Of a DNA stretch of 64,000 nucleotides, positions 9,554 to 19,516 are shown in pieces (positions within the stretch are counted from its first letter, which is position 1; every line of letters begins with the position of its first letter). Position numbers and translations under genes: made by a program. The notes under the pieces were generated by a model, which did no database searches, was not told the DNA's origin, and saw nothing but the letters and a program-made list of their open reading frames with translations. The DNA comes from Owenia fusiformis (Eukaryota; Annelida; Polychaeta; Sabellida; Oweniidae): assembly GCA_903813345.2 (NCBI GenBank), contig CAIIXF020000011.1, forward strand, positions 4,800,571 to 4,864,570, in the 5' to 3' direction.

Positions 9554-12500
9554 CTAGTACATTTCATAACCAGACAACCAAGCGGGCTGTTTCTGACGCC
9601 GCTTGGGTCTGGCACTGGGATCAATTTCTGAGACTGAATCTTTAAATTCAAGATCAATTTCAGGAGAATTTTGATCATGTGGCGCGCATTCGGGCTCCGC
9701 GGAATTTTGAAACTCTGGGGGAGGATCCCCTAGGAATCGCTTCAGGCGGTTCGAATGAATTACTTTGGATTTCCCTTTAGTGTCAATCAGATAGCGCAAA
9801 TCATCTAGTCGGTCAATCACAAGGTAAGGACCATGCCAGTTATTTGCAAATTTTGGTGTTTGACCAACTTTATTCACTGGGATATGGACCCAGACCAAGT
9901 CATTGGGCTTATACAGAGGATTCTTTGACTTGATGTCATAAATCCTCTTATACTTTTGACTTGCTGAGTCAATGTGATCACGAGCAGCTTCATGTACCAC
10001 TAAAAGTTTGTCCCTTAGTTGGTTACAGTAAGTAGTATGGATAGGATCTTGGGACACCCCTTTTTCTGGACAGGGAGGGGTGCCTAGTACTAAATCAGCT
10101 GCTAGGAAGGGAGTTCTTCCAAACATTAATTCAGCAGGTGAAAACTTGGTGGTCTCATGTACAGCAGTACGAATTGCTGAAGCTACAAATGGCAGATAAT
10201 CAGGCCAGTCTCTGTGATGGCTAGACACAATTTTCGATAACATAGCTTCAATGGTTTGGTTAGAACGCTCCACCATACCATCCGACTGGGGATGGTACGG
10301 CGTCGTTCTAGTCTTATCAATGTTCAAGATCTTGCACAGCTCTTGGAAGAGCTTTGATTCAAATTGTGCCCCCTGGTCAGAATGGAGCTGCAAGGGTGAA
10401 CCATATCTACAGAAAAATTCGCACATCAGTGAATTAGCCACAGTGGCTGCCTCCTGGTTTGGCATGGGTAAAATTTCGGGGAATTTTGTGAAGTAGTCTT
10501 CCGCTACCAGGACATACTTAAAGCCTTCCTCAGATTGAGGGAGGGGTCCCAATATATCTACTGCAATGCGTTCCAAAGGAGCACCAACATTGTAGACTTT
10601 CAATGGGCCTTTAGTACGTTGAGGGGGAGATTTCCGTTTCTGACACTGTTGGCATTCAGAAACAAATTTGGCAACATCTCCTTTAAAACCTACCCAGTAA
10701 TATCTTGGGCGGAGTCTGTTGATGGTTTTTGATACACCAAGGTGACCAGTGTCTAAGGTATTGTGTAAAGCCATTAGCACTTGGCTTCTAAGGGGCTTTG
10801 GAATAACCAGCTGCCAGTCTTCAAACTGAGTATCAGTGTGTACCCATTTTCGGTATACAACCCCATTCTCCAATTTAAATCGATCCCATTGGGACCAATA
10901 CTGTTTCAAGAGGGGGGACTTATTACTGATATCAGCCCAGACTGGTCTCTTTCCACTGGCAAGCCAGTGTGTAAGAGTGGATATTTCAGGGTCTTCATTA
11001 ACAGTTTTCTCCCATTCAGTTTGGGTAACCCCAGGCATCCAATTACATCCCGAAATGGGTGTATCAGGAGCTGGGGTGTTCCCCTTTGCATCTGCTTTGA
11101 TCACTCGGATCATTGGCTCTGAGACAAGGTTCAAATGAAAGCTTAGCCTATTGATTTGAACTTCAGATGGATAGGAATTCTCAGGGGATTCACTTTGTTG
11201 GGGAATATCATTTTGTAAATGGTTAGCTAAGATTTCCACTTGTTCTGGAAGAGAGGTCTTCACAGGCTGTACAGTGGAGTTGGGAATAATAGGTTCCTTG
11301 GTGACTGGAACACGACCAAGAGCCACTTGGCGGTCACAATATCGACAGTCACTGCATGGAATTCTTGACATGGCATCAGCGTTCAAGTGTTTCTTACCAG
11401 GTCTATGCTTTATGGTAAAGTCATACTGGCTAAGAAACTCAAGCCATCTGGCAAGCTGGCCTTCAGGGTTTTGGAATCTAAACAACCAAGTCAGAGCACT
11501 GTGGTCAGTTCGAATAGTAAAATGTGTGCCGTACAGATAATGATGGAAATGTTTGATGGCTTTTACTATTGCTAAAAGTTCCATGCGGGTTGCACAATAA
11601 TTTCTTTCACACTTGGAGTGAGTTTTACTAAAGTTCTGAATTACCTTTTCTTGTTCATCAACTACTTGAGATAATACTGCCCCAGATCTGCAGGCACTGG
11701 CATCAGTGTCTAATATCAATTCTTTTGATAGATCTGGGTATTCAAGTGTTGCAGCATTGAGGAACAAGCGTTTAAGGGTTTCAAAAGCTTCATTGCATTG
11801 CTCACACCAGCGAAATATTGCCCCCTTGTCTGTTAGCCTAGTAAGGGGCTCTGCCACACCAGCAAAATTGGGGATAAACTTTCTGTTATAAGAACAGTGA
11901 CCAAGAAAAGCTCTAACATGTCTGACAGTTCTTGGAATTGTCCAATCTCGGACTACAGCAAATTTATCAGGATCTATTGAAATGCCTTTTTCAGAAACCA
12001 CATGGCCCAGGTAGGAAACCTTGGATTTGAATAAGTGGCACTTCTTCGGGGATAGTTTCAAGTTGGCATCTCTCAGACGGCCAAATACTTGAGAAAGCCT
12101 GTCTAAATGTTCCTCTACAGAGGAGCTGTGAATGATTATGTCATCCAAATAGACCATGCAAATATCAGTATTCAACCCAGAAAGTGCTACATTCATCATT
12201 CTCTGAAAAGTAGCAGGAGCATTGGAAAGCCCGAAGGGCATAACTGTGAATTCATAGAGACCCCATGGTGTGGTGAAGGCAGTCTTTGGCGCATCTGTGT
12301 CCTGCATAGCTATCTGCCAATAGCCACTTGCCAAATCAAGGGTACTAAAGTATTTAGCACCCTTGAGACTGTCTAAGGTATCGTCTATCCTTGGCAGAGG
12401 ATAGGCGTCCTTGACAGTAACCTGATTTAATTGGCGGTAATCGACACAGAAACGCAAAGATCCATCCTTCTTGGGTACCAACACAATTGGTGCAGCCCAG

Positions 12501-13261
12501 GGGCTCTTAGAAGGACGTGTAAAACCCTTATCAAGAAGATCAGTTATGATTTCTTTGGCTTCGTCTTGTTTGGAATGAGGAATTCTTCTGGGAGCCTGTT
12601 TTATGGGCTTTGACTCGCCAGTGTCAATATGGTGTTGTACCATATCAGTTCGACCAATGTCAAATTTTGACTTGGCAAACAAATCAAGATTTTCAAAGAG
12701 GAATGTTTTAACTCGTTCAGCTTCAGAAAAAGTTAGGGATTCTATACTTTCAGCAAGTAAGCCCTGTATGTGTTCTGGGACTGATTCAATTAAAACAGCT
12801 TTCTCTTCTACTGCAGAAGTCAAGGTTGGTGTTGAATTTTCAATGGAACAGGTTTCAAGATCAGGTTTGGAGTTACCTGTTGATTCCATTGACTGAGCAG
12901 GATGAGTGATACTTTGTAAAACAGTCGGGCCCTTGTTAGTAGTATCATTCAAATTTAGGGGGGAAGTTGTATCCCTCTCAGTAGCCATTTTAGCCTCACA
13001 AGTGTTCCGGAAAGTTGAGCTAGCAGGGGCTTTAGTGGGGATATCAGACGTATTTTTATCACTTGGCTTTGCATGATACTGCACTGATGAAACAGGAAGT
13101 GCGTCATACACAGGCTCGCCAATGGCAATTGGTCTACCTTTATGCAACTCTACAGGCTGCAAGCCAACATTTGCAATACGTATAGGTATAAAGGGATTGC
13201 TTGGATTGACTAAAGTTCTAGCAATCAGAATAGTGGTGTCAAGATCAGGGTCACATTTCAA
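9554..13261 (-). CDS. pol: Pol polyprotein (RT, RNase H, integrase)
   Basis: 1,235 aa. Reverse transcriptase spans about residues 250-430, with FCVDYRQLN near 271 and the catalytic YLDD at 371-374. RNase H spans about 510-640, with LDTDAS near 517, an acidic ELLAIV near 561 and RTDHSAL near 584. Integrase follows: an HHCC zinc module (H833/H840, C870/C873), catalytic D902, D962 and E998 (a D-D35-E spacing) and a GPY-type C-terminal module around 1130. There is no chromodomain. The ATG at 13261 overlaps the end of the protease frame by 11 nt in a different phase, so expression by frameshift or reinitiation is likely. All visible catalytic residues are present. Confidence 0.95.
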   Translation of the reverse strand: MKCDPDLDTTILIARTLVNPSNPFIPIRIANVGLQPVELHKGRPIAIGEPVYDALPVSSVQYHAKPSDKNTSDIPTKAPASSTFRNTCEAKMATERDTTSPLNLNDTTNKGPTVLQSITHPAQSMESTGNSKPDLETCSIENSTPTLTSAVEEKAVLIESVPEHIQGLLAESIESLTFSEAERVKTFLFENLDLFAKSKFDIGRTDMVQHHIDTGESKPIKQAPRRIPHSKQDEAKEIITDLLDKGFTRPSKSPWAAPIVLVPKKDGSLRFCVDYRQLNQVTVKDAYPLPRIDDTLDSLKGAKYFSTLDLASGYWQIAMQDTDAPKTAFTTPWGLYEFTVMPFGLSNAPATFQRMMNVALSGLNTDICMVYLDDIIIHSSSVEEHLDRLSQVFGRLRDANLKLSPKKCHLFKSKVSYLGHVVSEKGISIDPDKFAVVRDWTIPRTVRHVRAFLGHCSYNRKFIPNFAGVAEPLTRLTDKGAIFRWCEQCNEAFETLKRLFLNAATLEYPDLSKELILDTDASACRSGAVLSQVVDEQEKVIQNFSKTHSKCERNYCATRMELLAIVKAIKHFHHYLYGTHFTIRTDHSALTWLFRFQNPEGQLARWLEFLSQYDFTIKHRPGKKHLNADAMSRIPCSDCRYCDRQVALGRVPVTKEPIIPNSTVQPVKTSLPEQVEILANHLQNDIPQQSESPENSYPSEVQINRLSFHLNLVSEPMIRVIKADAKGNTPAPDTPISGCNWMPGVTQTEWEKTVNEDPEISTLTHWLASGKRPVWADISNKSPLLKQYWSQWDRFKLENGVVYRKWVHTDTQFEDWQLVIPKPLRSQVLMALHNTLDTGHLGVSKTINRLRPRYYWVGFKGDVAKFVSECQQCQKRKSPPQRTKGPLKVYNVGAPLERIAVDILGPLPQSEEGFKYVLVAEDYFTKFPEILPMPNQEAATVANSLMCEFFCRYGSPLQLHSDQGAQFESKLFQELCKILNIDKTRTTPYHPQSDGMVERSNQTIEAMLSKIVSSHHRDWPDYLPFVASAIRTAVHETTKFSPAELMFGRTPFLAADLVLGTPPCPEKGVSQDPIHTTYCNQLRDKLLVVHEAARDHIDSASQKYKRIYDIKSKNPLYKPNDLVWVHIPVNKVGQTPKFANNWHGPYLVIDRLDDLRYLIDTKGKSKVIHSNRLKRFLGDPPPEFQNSAEPECAPHDQNSPEIDLEFKDSVSEIDPSARPKRRQKQPAWLSGYEMY

Positions 13262-13712
13262 TCTTACAATAGGAATTGACTGTACTTTCTAGGACACAGT
13301 CATAGAAGTCACCATTCAGTTTCAAAGTTGCTTCACGAACACTAAGCACTCCACAATGAGCTTCAAGGAAATCAAAGCCCAATATGGCAGCACATGACAG
13401 TGGAGCTACTAGAAAAACATGGAAAAACTTTGTGTCTCCGAGCTGAAAATCACATCTTACTCTGCCTAAGGCAGGAGAGCGACTTCCATCAGCCATGATT
13501 ACATTTGGCAGATTCTCACCTTGTTCATAGGTGAGCGATTTACCAAGGCATTTGGCTGTTCTCTCTGATATCAAACTTCCTTGAGATCCCGAATCAATAA
13601 GAGCAGGAACTGTGAGGTGTTTGAATTTCAGTTCTAGACACAAGCCATTGTAGCCACTAGGATTTATAGAGCTGGTGGGTCGTTGTGGCTTAGATGCTGA
13701 ATCGTGACCCAC
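13251..13712 (-). CDS. pro: retropepsin-like aspartic protease
   Basis: 153 codons. The catalytic motif is ALIDSGSQGSLIS near residue 37 (DSG in place of the usual DTG), with the second conserved segment AAILGFDFL near 108; both are hallmarks of retropepsin folds acting as dimers. It lies in a separate frame from both gag (ends 13727) and pol (starts 13261, 11-nt overlap). Relative to gag it is in the -1 frame. A gag-pro-pol polyprotein would need two recoding events; alternatively each is initiated separately. Confidence 0.85.
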   Translation of the reverse strand: MGHDSASKPQRPTSSINPSGYNGLCLELKFKHLTVPALIDSGSQGSLISERTAKCLGKSLTYEQGENLPNVIMADGSRSPALGRVRCDFQLGDTKFFHVFLVAPLSCAAILGFDFLEAHCGVLSVREATLKLNGDFYDCVLESTVNSYCKIEM

Positions 13713-13726
13713 CGACTCAGCACAAG

Positions 13727-16177
13727 TTAGTTTTCCGATTGTCCAGAATTCCCTTTAAGGGCAGGACAATGGCTGACTCTGTGGTCTTCCCCACAGTAGA
13801 AACACACCCGAGCCCCAGGGACCTTGGAGCTAGGATGGCGTTTATCACAATCAAAAATGGAATGCTCAGTAGTGTCACAAATCTTACAATATGTGGCATA
13901 TTTCTTGGGTTTATGGGTATGTGTAGACTTTTTGTCCAATGATTCCTTCATTTTTCTCTCAATCATTTTTGAAACCTCTTCATGGGAAGGTGAAGGAGGT
14001 ACAATGGAAGCACTCTGGTTTGTAGTCTGTGTGACCCTAACCGTTGGATCCTTGTAACTCTGTAGTCTCCTTCTCCTCCCTCTAAAGAAGGATTCGTGTT
14101 GGAGAGCAAGAGTTAAGGCTTCATTGAGTGTGGAGGGATTGGCGAAGGAGATTTTGGACTCTAAGTCAACATCATTCAATGCATCAATAAAGGCTTGTTT
14201 GGCTGCATTCTCAATACCTTTTTTAGGCATACCCAACATACCAAATGCTTTGCGCGATAATTTTCTTATATCATGAGCTAATTGTTCCAATGGTTCATCA
14301 GGCTTTCGTAATTTTGTTTTCAATATAGCTCGGGCATTATCTCCCTGCTGGGGAGGCTCATAATTAATTTGCAAAGCACTGATTATACTCTCCAAAGATG
14401 GCTGATCATCTTCATCGAGATCATCCAATGCATTAGCTGCTTCCCCTTCTAGGCTTCTTACCATATAGATAGAAGATTCTTCATCTGTCCACTTATTTAA
14501 CTTAGAAACAAGACGGAATTGTGTCAAAAAGGCAGAAAGGCTACACTTTCCATTGAAAGTGGGTGGCTTCATGTCTTTTCTGGAAGATACAGGGGCTTTA
14601 ATTGGACTATCAGGCTTGGCTGAAATCTCACTAGAAGAATCAGAACTGGGTAGTCTGGGCAATGCAGTAGATCGCTTGTTTTTCCTGATAAAGCTTGGAT
14701 AAGAAGGCTTTACTACGGATTTATTCTTCTTTTGAGATCTAGTGCTTGGTTCAACCTCATCAAAAGCTGTAGTATAATCGTCAGTGTCACTCATAAAATG
14801 ATCAGACCTCTGTCGATACTTAGCCTGACTATGTCTGCTTTTTCTGTCAAAAACAGAATAATCAGAATCTGACTCAGCAGATGTTAGCATATCAGCTTGA
14901 GAATGGAGTGTTTGTGGCAGTTTAGAAGACTTGATTCTCTTCCCAGACCCCCTCACCGGAGACAATGAAAGCTTCTGCCTAGTTCTCAATTGTCTAGTTA
15001 GAGCACGGCCTCTACCTACAGAGGGCCTATCTAAAGTCCTCTGTAGGGGTTGATTAGCATGGGGTATTTGAGCATCAATCCATGATCGAGTCTCAGAATA
15101 TGAATCATACTCTGTGGCTTCATGGACTTTAGACTGCTGATTAATGCTAGCAGCACTCAAATAGCCAAGGCTTTTGGATCTGTGCTCAGAACTAGAAACA
15201 CTAGAGTGGTTGGAAGGCTTCAATTTTGGTGATTGGGAAGGAGTATGGAATGATTGTCCACTCTTGCCAGAACCAGAGAAGCCATCATGACTTTCAGATC
15301 TACCAGCAGTATAAGCCCTAGTAGATGTCAAAAAGCCTGGACCAGTAGCAGATGCTTTAACAAATGATTGTGTTAATCGGCTGGACTGCTGACTAGTGTA
15401 ACCATGATAGGGCGTTTGAACATCTGGAGGCTTTGATAGTGATGACTTAAACAATTCATCACTCTGTTTTTTCAATGCAGTGGACTGAGGTAAGAATTGA
15501 ATACCATCTAATTCATTTTTAGGCTTTGCAAATCTTTGACTACTGGACCCCAAATCTGGTTTCAAATAGGGAGCCAAACTGAGAGGTGAAAAACGTCGCT
15601 TAGCAGAAGCCCCTGTTCCATAGGCTGGAAAGGGCTTTCCAAAAGCTGTTTTAGCTGGCTTTCCCCCATAGGCACCCATTAGGGCTTCCCTTTCTAGGGA
15701 TCCGGGTACACCTGCTCTGGGGGGTTCAAATGCTCCACCTATACTACTCACATTTTTTCCAACATTTTTGGGAAATACCAAATTCATCTCACTTTCTTGG
15801 TTCTTTGTCTCCTGCTTAATTTGAAGCAGGGGATTAGAAACCTTAGCTTTTTGAAATGAACTAAGCGTATCCCCATGTAATCTTGGAATGCGTGTCAATT
15901 TAACAGGCGGTGGCAGTTTAAAAGGAGATGGTCTCCTTATTGGAGGTGGTGTAGTTGATTCAAGTGGAAGTGTATCATCTTGTGCCAGTTTCAACTCTTG
16001 TTCATTAAGAGGTTGATGGCCCAAAACTACTTCAGAATCATCAAACCACCCCGTTGGGATTAAAGGTTCAAAAGAGCCTGCATGTGACTTTTGGCTCAAT
16101 GCAGCCTGTTCCGTTGAATCGGAGGAAGGTAACGGGACGCATTTAACCATATTGAGCATGTTTGCTATATCCGACAT
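13727..16177 (-). CDS. gag: Gag structural protein
   Basis: 816 aa from an ATG 114 nt inside the 5' LTR boundary. Residues 1-540 are low-complexity (Ser, Pro, Lys, Arg, Tyr-rich) and probably disordered, unusually long for a Gypsy Gag. A capsid-like helical region spans about 545-700. The C-terminus has two zinc knuckles: C-x2-C-x4-H-x4-C (CKICDTTEHSIFDC) and a shortened C-x2-C-x3-H-x4-C (CFYCGEDHRVSHC), as expected for RNA-binding nucleocapsid. Position and order (gag-pro-pol) support the call. Confidence 0.9.
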   Translation of the reverse strand: MSDIANMLNMVKCVPLPSSDSTEQAALSQKSHAGSFEPLIPTGWFDDSEVVLGHQPLNEQELKLAQDDTLPLESTTPPPIRRPSPFKLPPPVKLTRIPRLHGDTLSSFQKAKVSNPLLQIKQETKNQESEMNLVFPKNVGKNVSSIGGAFEPPRAGVPGSLEREALMGAYGGKPAKTAFGKPFPAYGTGASAKRRFSPLSLAPYLKPDLGSSSQRFAKPKNELDGIQFLPQSTALKKQSDELFKSSLSKPPDVQTPYHGYTSQQSSRLTQSFVKASATGPGFLTSTRAYTAGRSESHDGFSGSGKSGQSFHTPSQSPKLKPSNHSSVSSSEHRSKSLGYLSAASINQQSKVHEATEYDSYSETRSWIDAQIPHANQPLQRTLDRPSVGRGRALTRQLRTRQKLSLSPVRGSGKRIKSSKLPQTLHSQADMLTSAESDSDYSVFDRKSRHSQAKYRQRSDHFMSDTDDYTTAFDEVEPSTRSQKKNKSVVKPSYPSFIRKNKRSTALPRLPSSDSSSEISAKPDSPIKAPVSSRKDMKPPTFNGKCSLSAFLTQFRLVSKLNKWTDEESSIYMVRSLEGEAANALDDLDEDDQPSLESIISALQINYEPPQQGDNARAILKTKLRKPDEPLEQLAHDIRKLSRKAFGMLGMPKKGIENAAKQAFIDALNDVDLESKISFANPSTLNEALTLALQHESFFRGRRRRLQSYKDPTVRVTQTTNQSASIVPPSPSHEEVSKMIERKMKESLDKKSTHTHKPKKYATYCKICDTTEHSIFDCDKRHPSSKVPGARVCFYCGEDHRVSHCPALKGNSGQSEN

Positions 16178-16265
16178 TGTAAAATTACAGTTTTAGTCGC
16201 GAATATATACAGTATTAGTGTAAAACATGTAAATGAGCTTGGGTTAATACATACAAGTATTTCAT

Positions 16266-16283
16266 CTCAGCGCTAGGCCACCA
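16266..16283 (-). other. primer-binding site, candidate
   Basis: On the sense strand TGGTGGCCTAGCGCTGAG starts 7 nt inside the 5' LTR, beginning with the TGG that pairs with a tRNA CCA end. The primer tRNA was not identified. Confidence 0.45.
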
Positions 16284-17036
16284 TTTTTTCTGTCACGACC
16301 CGTATGTGGTAGCGTGATTGGGAATCGGACAGAAAAGGAAGTTATATTTGATGTCTCAAATAATAGATATTGCATGTACTAGTTTGCAATTGTTAATGTT
16401 TTCAATTTAAAGTGGGAGGGGTTAGTTGAACAGAAAAGCCATTTACAGGGGCTTTATTAAGAACATGTGCTGCATTTACTAGATTGCAATTGTTAGGGTT
16501 TTCAATTTAAAGTGGGAGGGGTTAGTTGAACAGGAAAGCCATTTACAGGGGCTTTATTAAGAACATGTACTAGATTGCAATGGTTAGGGTTGTCAATTCA
16601 AAGTGGGAGGGGTTAGTTGAACAGGAAAGCCATTTACAGGGGCTTTATTAAGAACACTATGTCAGAAATCAGCTGATTAGTCTGGTTAAAGATTTTCTGA
16701 GTACAGTGAAACTCGTGGGAATTGAACACTTATGAAGTCACAAGAATATGTTCACCATAGAAAGGTGTTCATTATAAAGGCGTGACTTCATATGGACACA
16801 TTGGTGTATGTGATAACAAGAGGTGTTTGATATTGCAGGTTTCACTGTAATCATATAGTAAATAGTGGGCAAATGCAAGTTTCACTGTAATCAGATGATA
16901 TATAGTGGATCAAAGACAGATTTCACTGTAATATGTTGGTAAATAATATGTAGGGTAATCAGGCTGAGCAATCAGGAAAATTAAGAACGTTGCAAATCTT
17001 GTGTGACAATTTCCCAATTACCGTGTGAGCAAATAA

Positions 17037-17294
17037 TTAACTACCTGGACAGGCGTGCGATTGACCTTTATAGGAGACCTCTGCGAAACAAATTGGACAA
17101 CAAGTGTCATCTGTTTTCCACTGGTCTATGCAGAAAGTACATGCACAAATCTCTTGCTCAGGGTAATGTTGGGGGTCAGTCAATGTCAGTAAGATTTTGC
17201 AATACAAGCAGATGTAATGGCCACAGGGTAGATATATTAGGTTAGGTGAGAAATTAGTGCAGTGGAAACAAAAGTGTGCATTTTGTAAAGCCAT
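17037..17294 (-). CDS. LTR-encoded RING-finger protein (5' LTR copy)
   Basis: 85 aa, ATG in a GCCATGG context. Zinc ligands: C9, C12, C24, H26, C29, C32, C66, C69, plus an extra pair C52/C55; the CIDQW...CCPIC end resembles classical RING C-terminal halves. It lies in the same sense as gag and pol, about 190 nt downstream of where a TATA at 17511 would start transcription, so it would be the first ORF on the genomic RNA. RING domains typically act as E3 ubiquitin ligases; whether this one does is unknown. Identity between LTRs is expected from reverse transcription and is not evidence of selection. Confidence 0.65.
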   Translation of the reverse strand: MALQNAHFCFHCTNFSPNLIYLPCGHYICLYCKILLTLTDPQHYPEQEICACTFCIDQWKTDDTCCPICFAEVSYKGQSHACPGS

Positions 17295-17510
17295 GGCATT
17301 AGAGAAATCAGACGTGAAACAACCTAATAAGTATCTGTAAAGACAATTTACAGTTGAAGTGTCTGTTCATAAATAACCAGCTGGCTACAAATGGGCTTCT
17401 GTCAATAATTTCAATTCCAATACAACGGGAGGGGGATTGAATAATCTAGCTAGGAATTTACCATCTAAGCTTTACCAAGAAATAAACAAACTCTGGCGTG
17501 TAAAGGGATC

Positions 17511-17517
17511 TTTATAA
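17511..17517 (-). promoter_or_regulatory. TATA-like box in the 5' LTR
   Basis: TTTATAAAG on the sense strand, the best TATA candidate I see in the LTR. Upstream of the RING ORF and gag. Confidence 0.4.
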
Positions 17518-18698
17518 AAATGTATAAAAACAAATCTATTCTACTGTAATAAGTTAACAAGTTCACAATGTTACAAGTCACTAACAGTTACTGGCAATGG
17601 AATGCATGTGTACACTCAAGTTTGAAACTCCGCTGGTTTTCACATACAGAAGCCAAAAGTGAGAACTACTTTTTGCTGACACTTGACCTTAAACGTAAAC
17701 AATAACACTGATCAGCTGATCGGAGCACGTTTAATACAACAAGTGTGTCCAGAAAAATTGGTAGAACTTTAAGTATAGGCCGTTAAGTATAATATGAATG
17801 CATTAAGTCAAATGAAAACACCAATATGTAGCCCACTTAGAGTATTGACATGTGTGGGAGGGGGTAGGTCAGTACCAGGGAAGTCAATTACAGCCCAAAA
17901 GGCTTCACGGGCTTCATAGGCTTGGCAAGTGACCTCAACGACCCTGTGTTAAATTGAAGTTTTCGCTCCCGATGGGCTGCGAAAACGTAGTTAAATTGGT
18001 CCACAATACTCTAATAAGGGTTTATAACAATAAATGCGCTACAAATAGTGTCCAATTCTTGTATTAAGTTGAGTTTGAATGATCGAACAGTAAAATCAGT
18101 GAAATAACCCAGCAAGTTTCGACAATCTTGAGCAACCTAAATAAATGCAATTACCTGGCCTGTGCCTGTATCACGACTCTCCATAATGTAATCAGCGGTA
18201 TATATATCCAGTAGTTATATCCAGAGTTTGAGTATCTTGTAAAATATCCAAAAGACGGAGAATTCAAAGTATCGACTCGCCAGAAGAAGCTCGGATTCGC
18301 ACAATGTAAAATATTTATGCGCGTGCCTAATTGCGCTAGTTTGGGGCCGGAGAATATAGTTCCTCTGTTTAAAGCTAAGTTAAGAGTGATTGAAGTTAAA
18401 ATACCCAAATATAGGGTAATAATATAAATAGACATGAGGTTTAACACATGAAATAGAGTGGAATACTTGAGTAATAACGTGTTGAAAGAGGAACTATTTC
18501 CCAGGACCAAAGGTCAAAGTGCATCCAATATGGCGGCAATAACAAAAACATTTAATTTGAAATTTTGAAAGAAAAGGGTTAAACTCTGATATATGGAGAA
18601 TTGCGATAGCATTTAAAATGTGAGTATAAGTTAACAAAGTGGCGATCTTTCAAATCAACCAACTGACAAGAGTGGAAACGAAGTGCAAGATCGTCACA

Positions 18699-18702
18699 CG
18701 TC
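18699..18702. other. target-site duplication, right copy (CGTC)
   Basis: Pairs with 4647-4650; the uninterrupted site is visible in the opposite arm (25984-25987). Confidence 0.85.
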
Positions 18703-19511
18703 ATTTTGAATGTCACGTGATAGATCCATATAAGGCTTTTAGAACCATGTATGGAAAGATGAGGGGAAGCCCCTGACACCTGTTTCACGATTTTATCCGA
18801 ACGTTGTTCGGATCATTTCAGTTTTTATGCACTTCATTATTGTACCGAAGTTTCCCGATTCGATTCGTCGTATTTCGGAATCCTGGTGACAATTTTATAC
18901 TCCATTGGAGTATTTTTGACCTACTTCTTATGACGGAAATTCCCGAACCTTGTTCGGATTAATCCGGATTTTCTGACCTACTTTATCTACCGAGATTTCA
19001 CGAGTTAACATTCGTCTCATTCCGGAATCCTGGTGACAATTTTATACTCCATTGGAGTATTTTTGATCTACTTTTTCTGGATTTTGCCCTACTTATTATA
19101 TCTTGACAACAAGCAAATCAAAAAGTTCGACATGAACGGGTCTCGATCAACTAACCTAGACAATGGAAGCCAGGCACGCTAACATGAGACCAACGAGCTA
19201 CCGATATGAAAGAACAAAAGTATTATATATTTATACCGAGCGTCAATTCAAAATGATCCTCACTTAAATACGACTCGTCAGTTGTATCCAGAATAGTAGA
19301 ACGCCTATGGCGCTAGTGAATAACCAAGTCCCAGGTGAGTGGTTCGTATCCCTCCGTGATATACTATTTTTGTTTTATTAAATACGACAGAAAGGAGCAA
19401 GGTGTAGGTTGAAAACAAGACGTTAGTTTGTTTCAAAACAGTTTGGAAACATTAATCTCTGATAATTTAAGGTTTTCCACTCCTGAAGGGCCTCTAGATC
19501 TATGAAATTCA
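18703..19511. repeat. left TIR arm, inner segment
   Basis: Inverted match to 25174-25983. The palindromic match stops after CTAGATCTATGAAATTCA. Confidence 0.85.
19138..19201 (-). other. tRNA-like Pol III boxes in the left TIR arm
   Basis: The minus strand reads GTAGCTCGTTGG (A-box-like, 19190-19201), then GATCGAGACC (fits the B-box consensus GWTCRANNC, 19139-19148). Spacing is tRNA-like. Probably a tRNA-derived SINE head captured by the element. Not a functional tRNA. Confidence 0.45.
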
Positions 19512-19516
19512 ATAAT

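Larger units (their letters stand above)
4651..18698 (-). mobile_element. Gypsy-type LTR retrotransposon, 14.05 kb, near-intact
   Basis: Two 2,408-bp LTRs in direct orientation bracket gag, pro, pol and an extra C2H2 zinc-finger frame, all on the minus strand. The order RT-RNase H-integrase places it in Ty3/Gypsy (Metaviridae). LTR ends are TGT...ACA. The 4-bp target duplication CGTC is at 4647-4650 and 18699-18702, and the uninterrupted target survives at 25984-25987 (inverted) and 62790-62793. gag, pro and pol are long open frames without stops. About 4 LTR differences imply a recent insertion. Accessory frames are an LTR-encoded RING protein and the C2H2 protein downstream of pol. Confidence 0.95.
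16291..18698 (-). repeat. 5' LTR
   Basis: 2,408 bp, TGT...ACA ends, about 99.8% identical to the 3' LTR by direct reading. It carries the promoter-like TATA (17511-17517), RING ORF (17037-17294) and triplicated AATAAA unit (16381-16654). If transcription starts after the TATA and ends after the AATAAA cluster, the RING ORF falls in the R region at both transcript ends. Confidence 0.95.

Noticed and set aside
18151-18510. 119-codon hydrophobic frame in the LTR (also at 6511-6870)
   Set aside because: It starts with TTG, not ATG, lies upstream of the TATA-like box and has no recognisable domain. Its end does coincide with an AG|GTAATT donor-like site, so an exon cannot be fully excluded.
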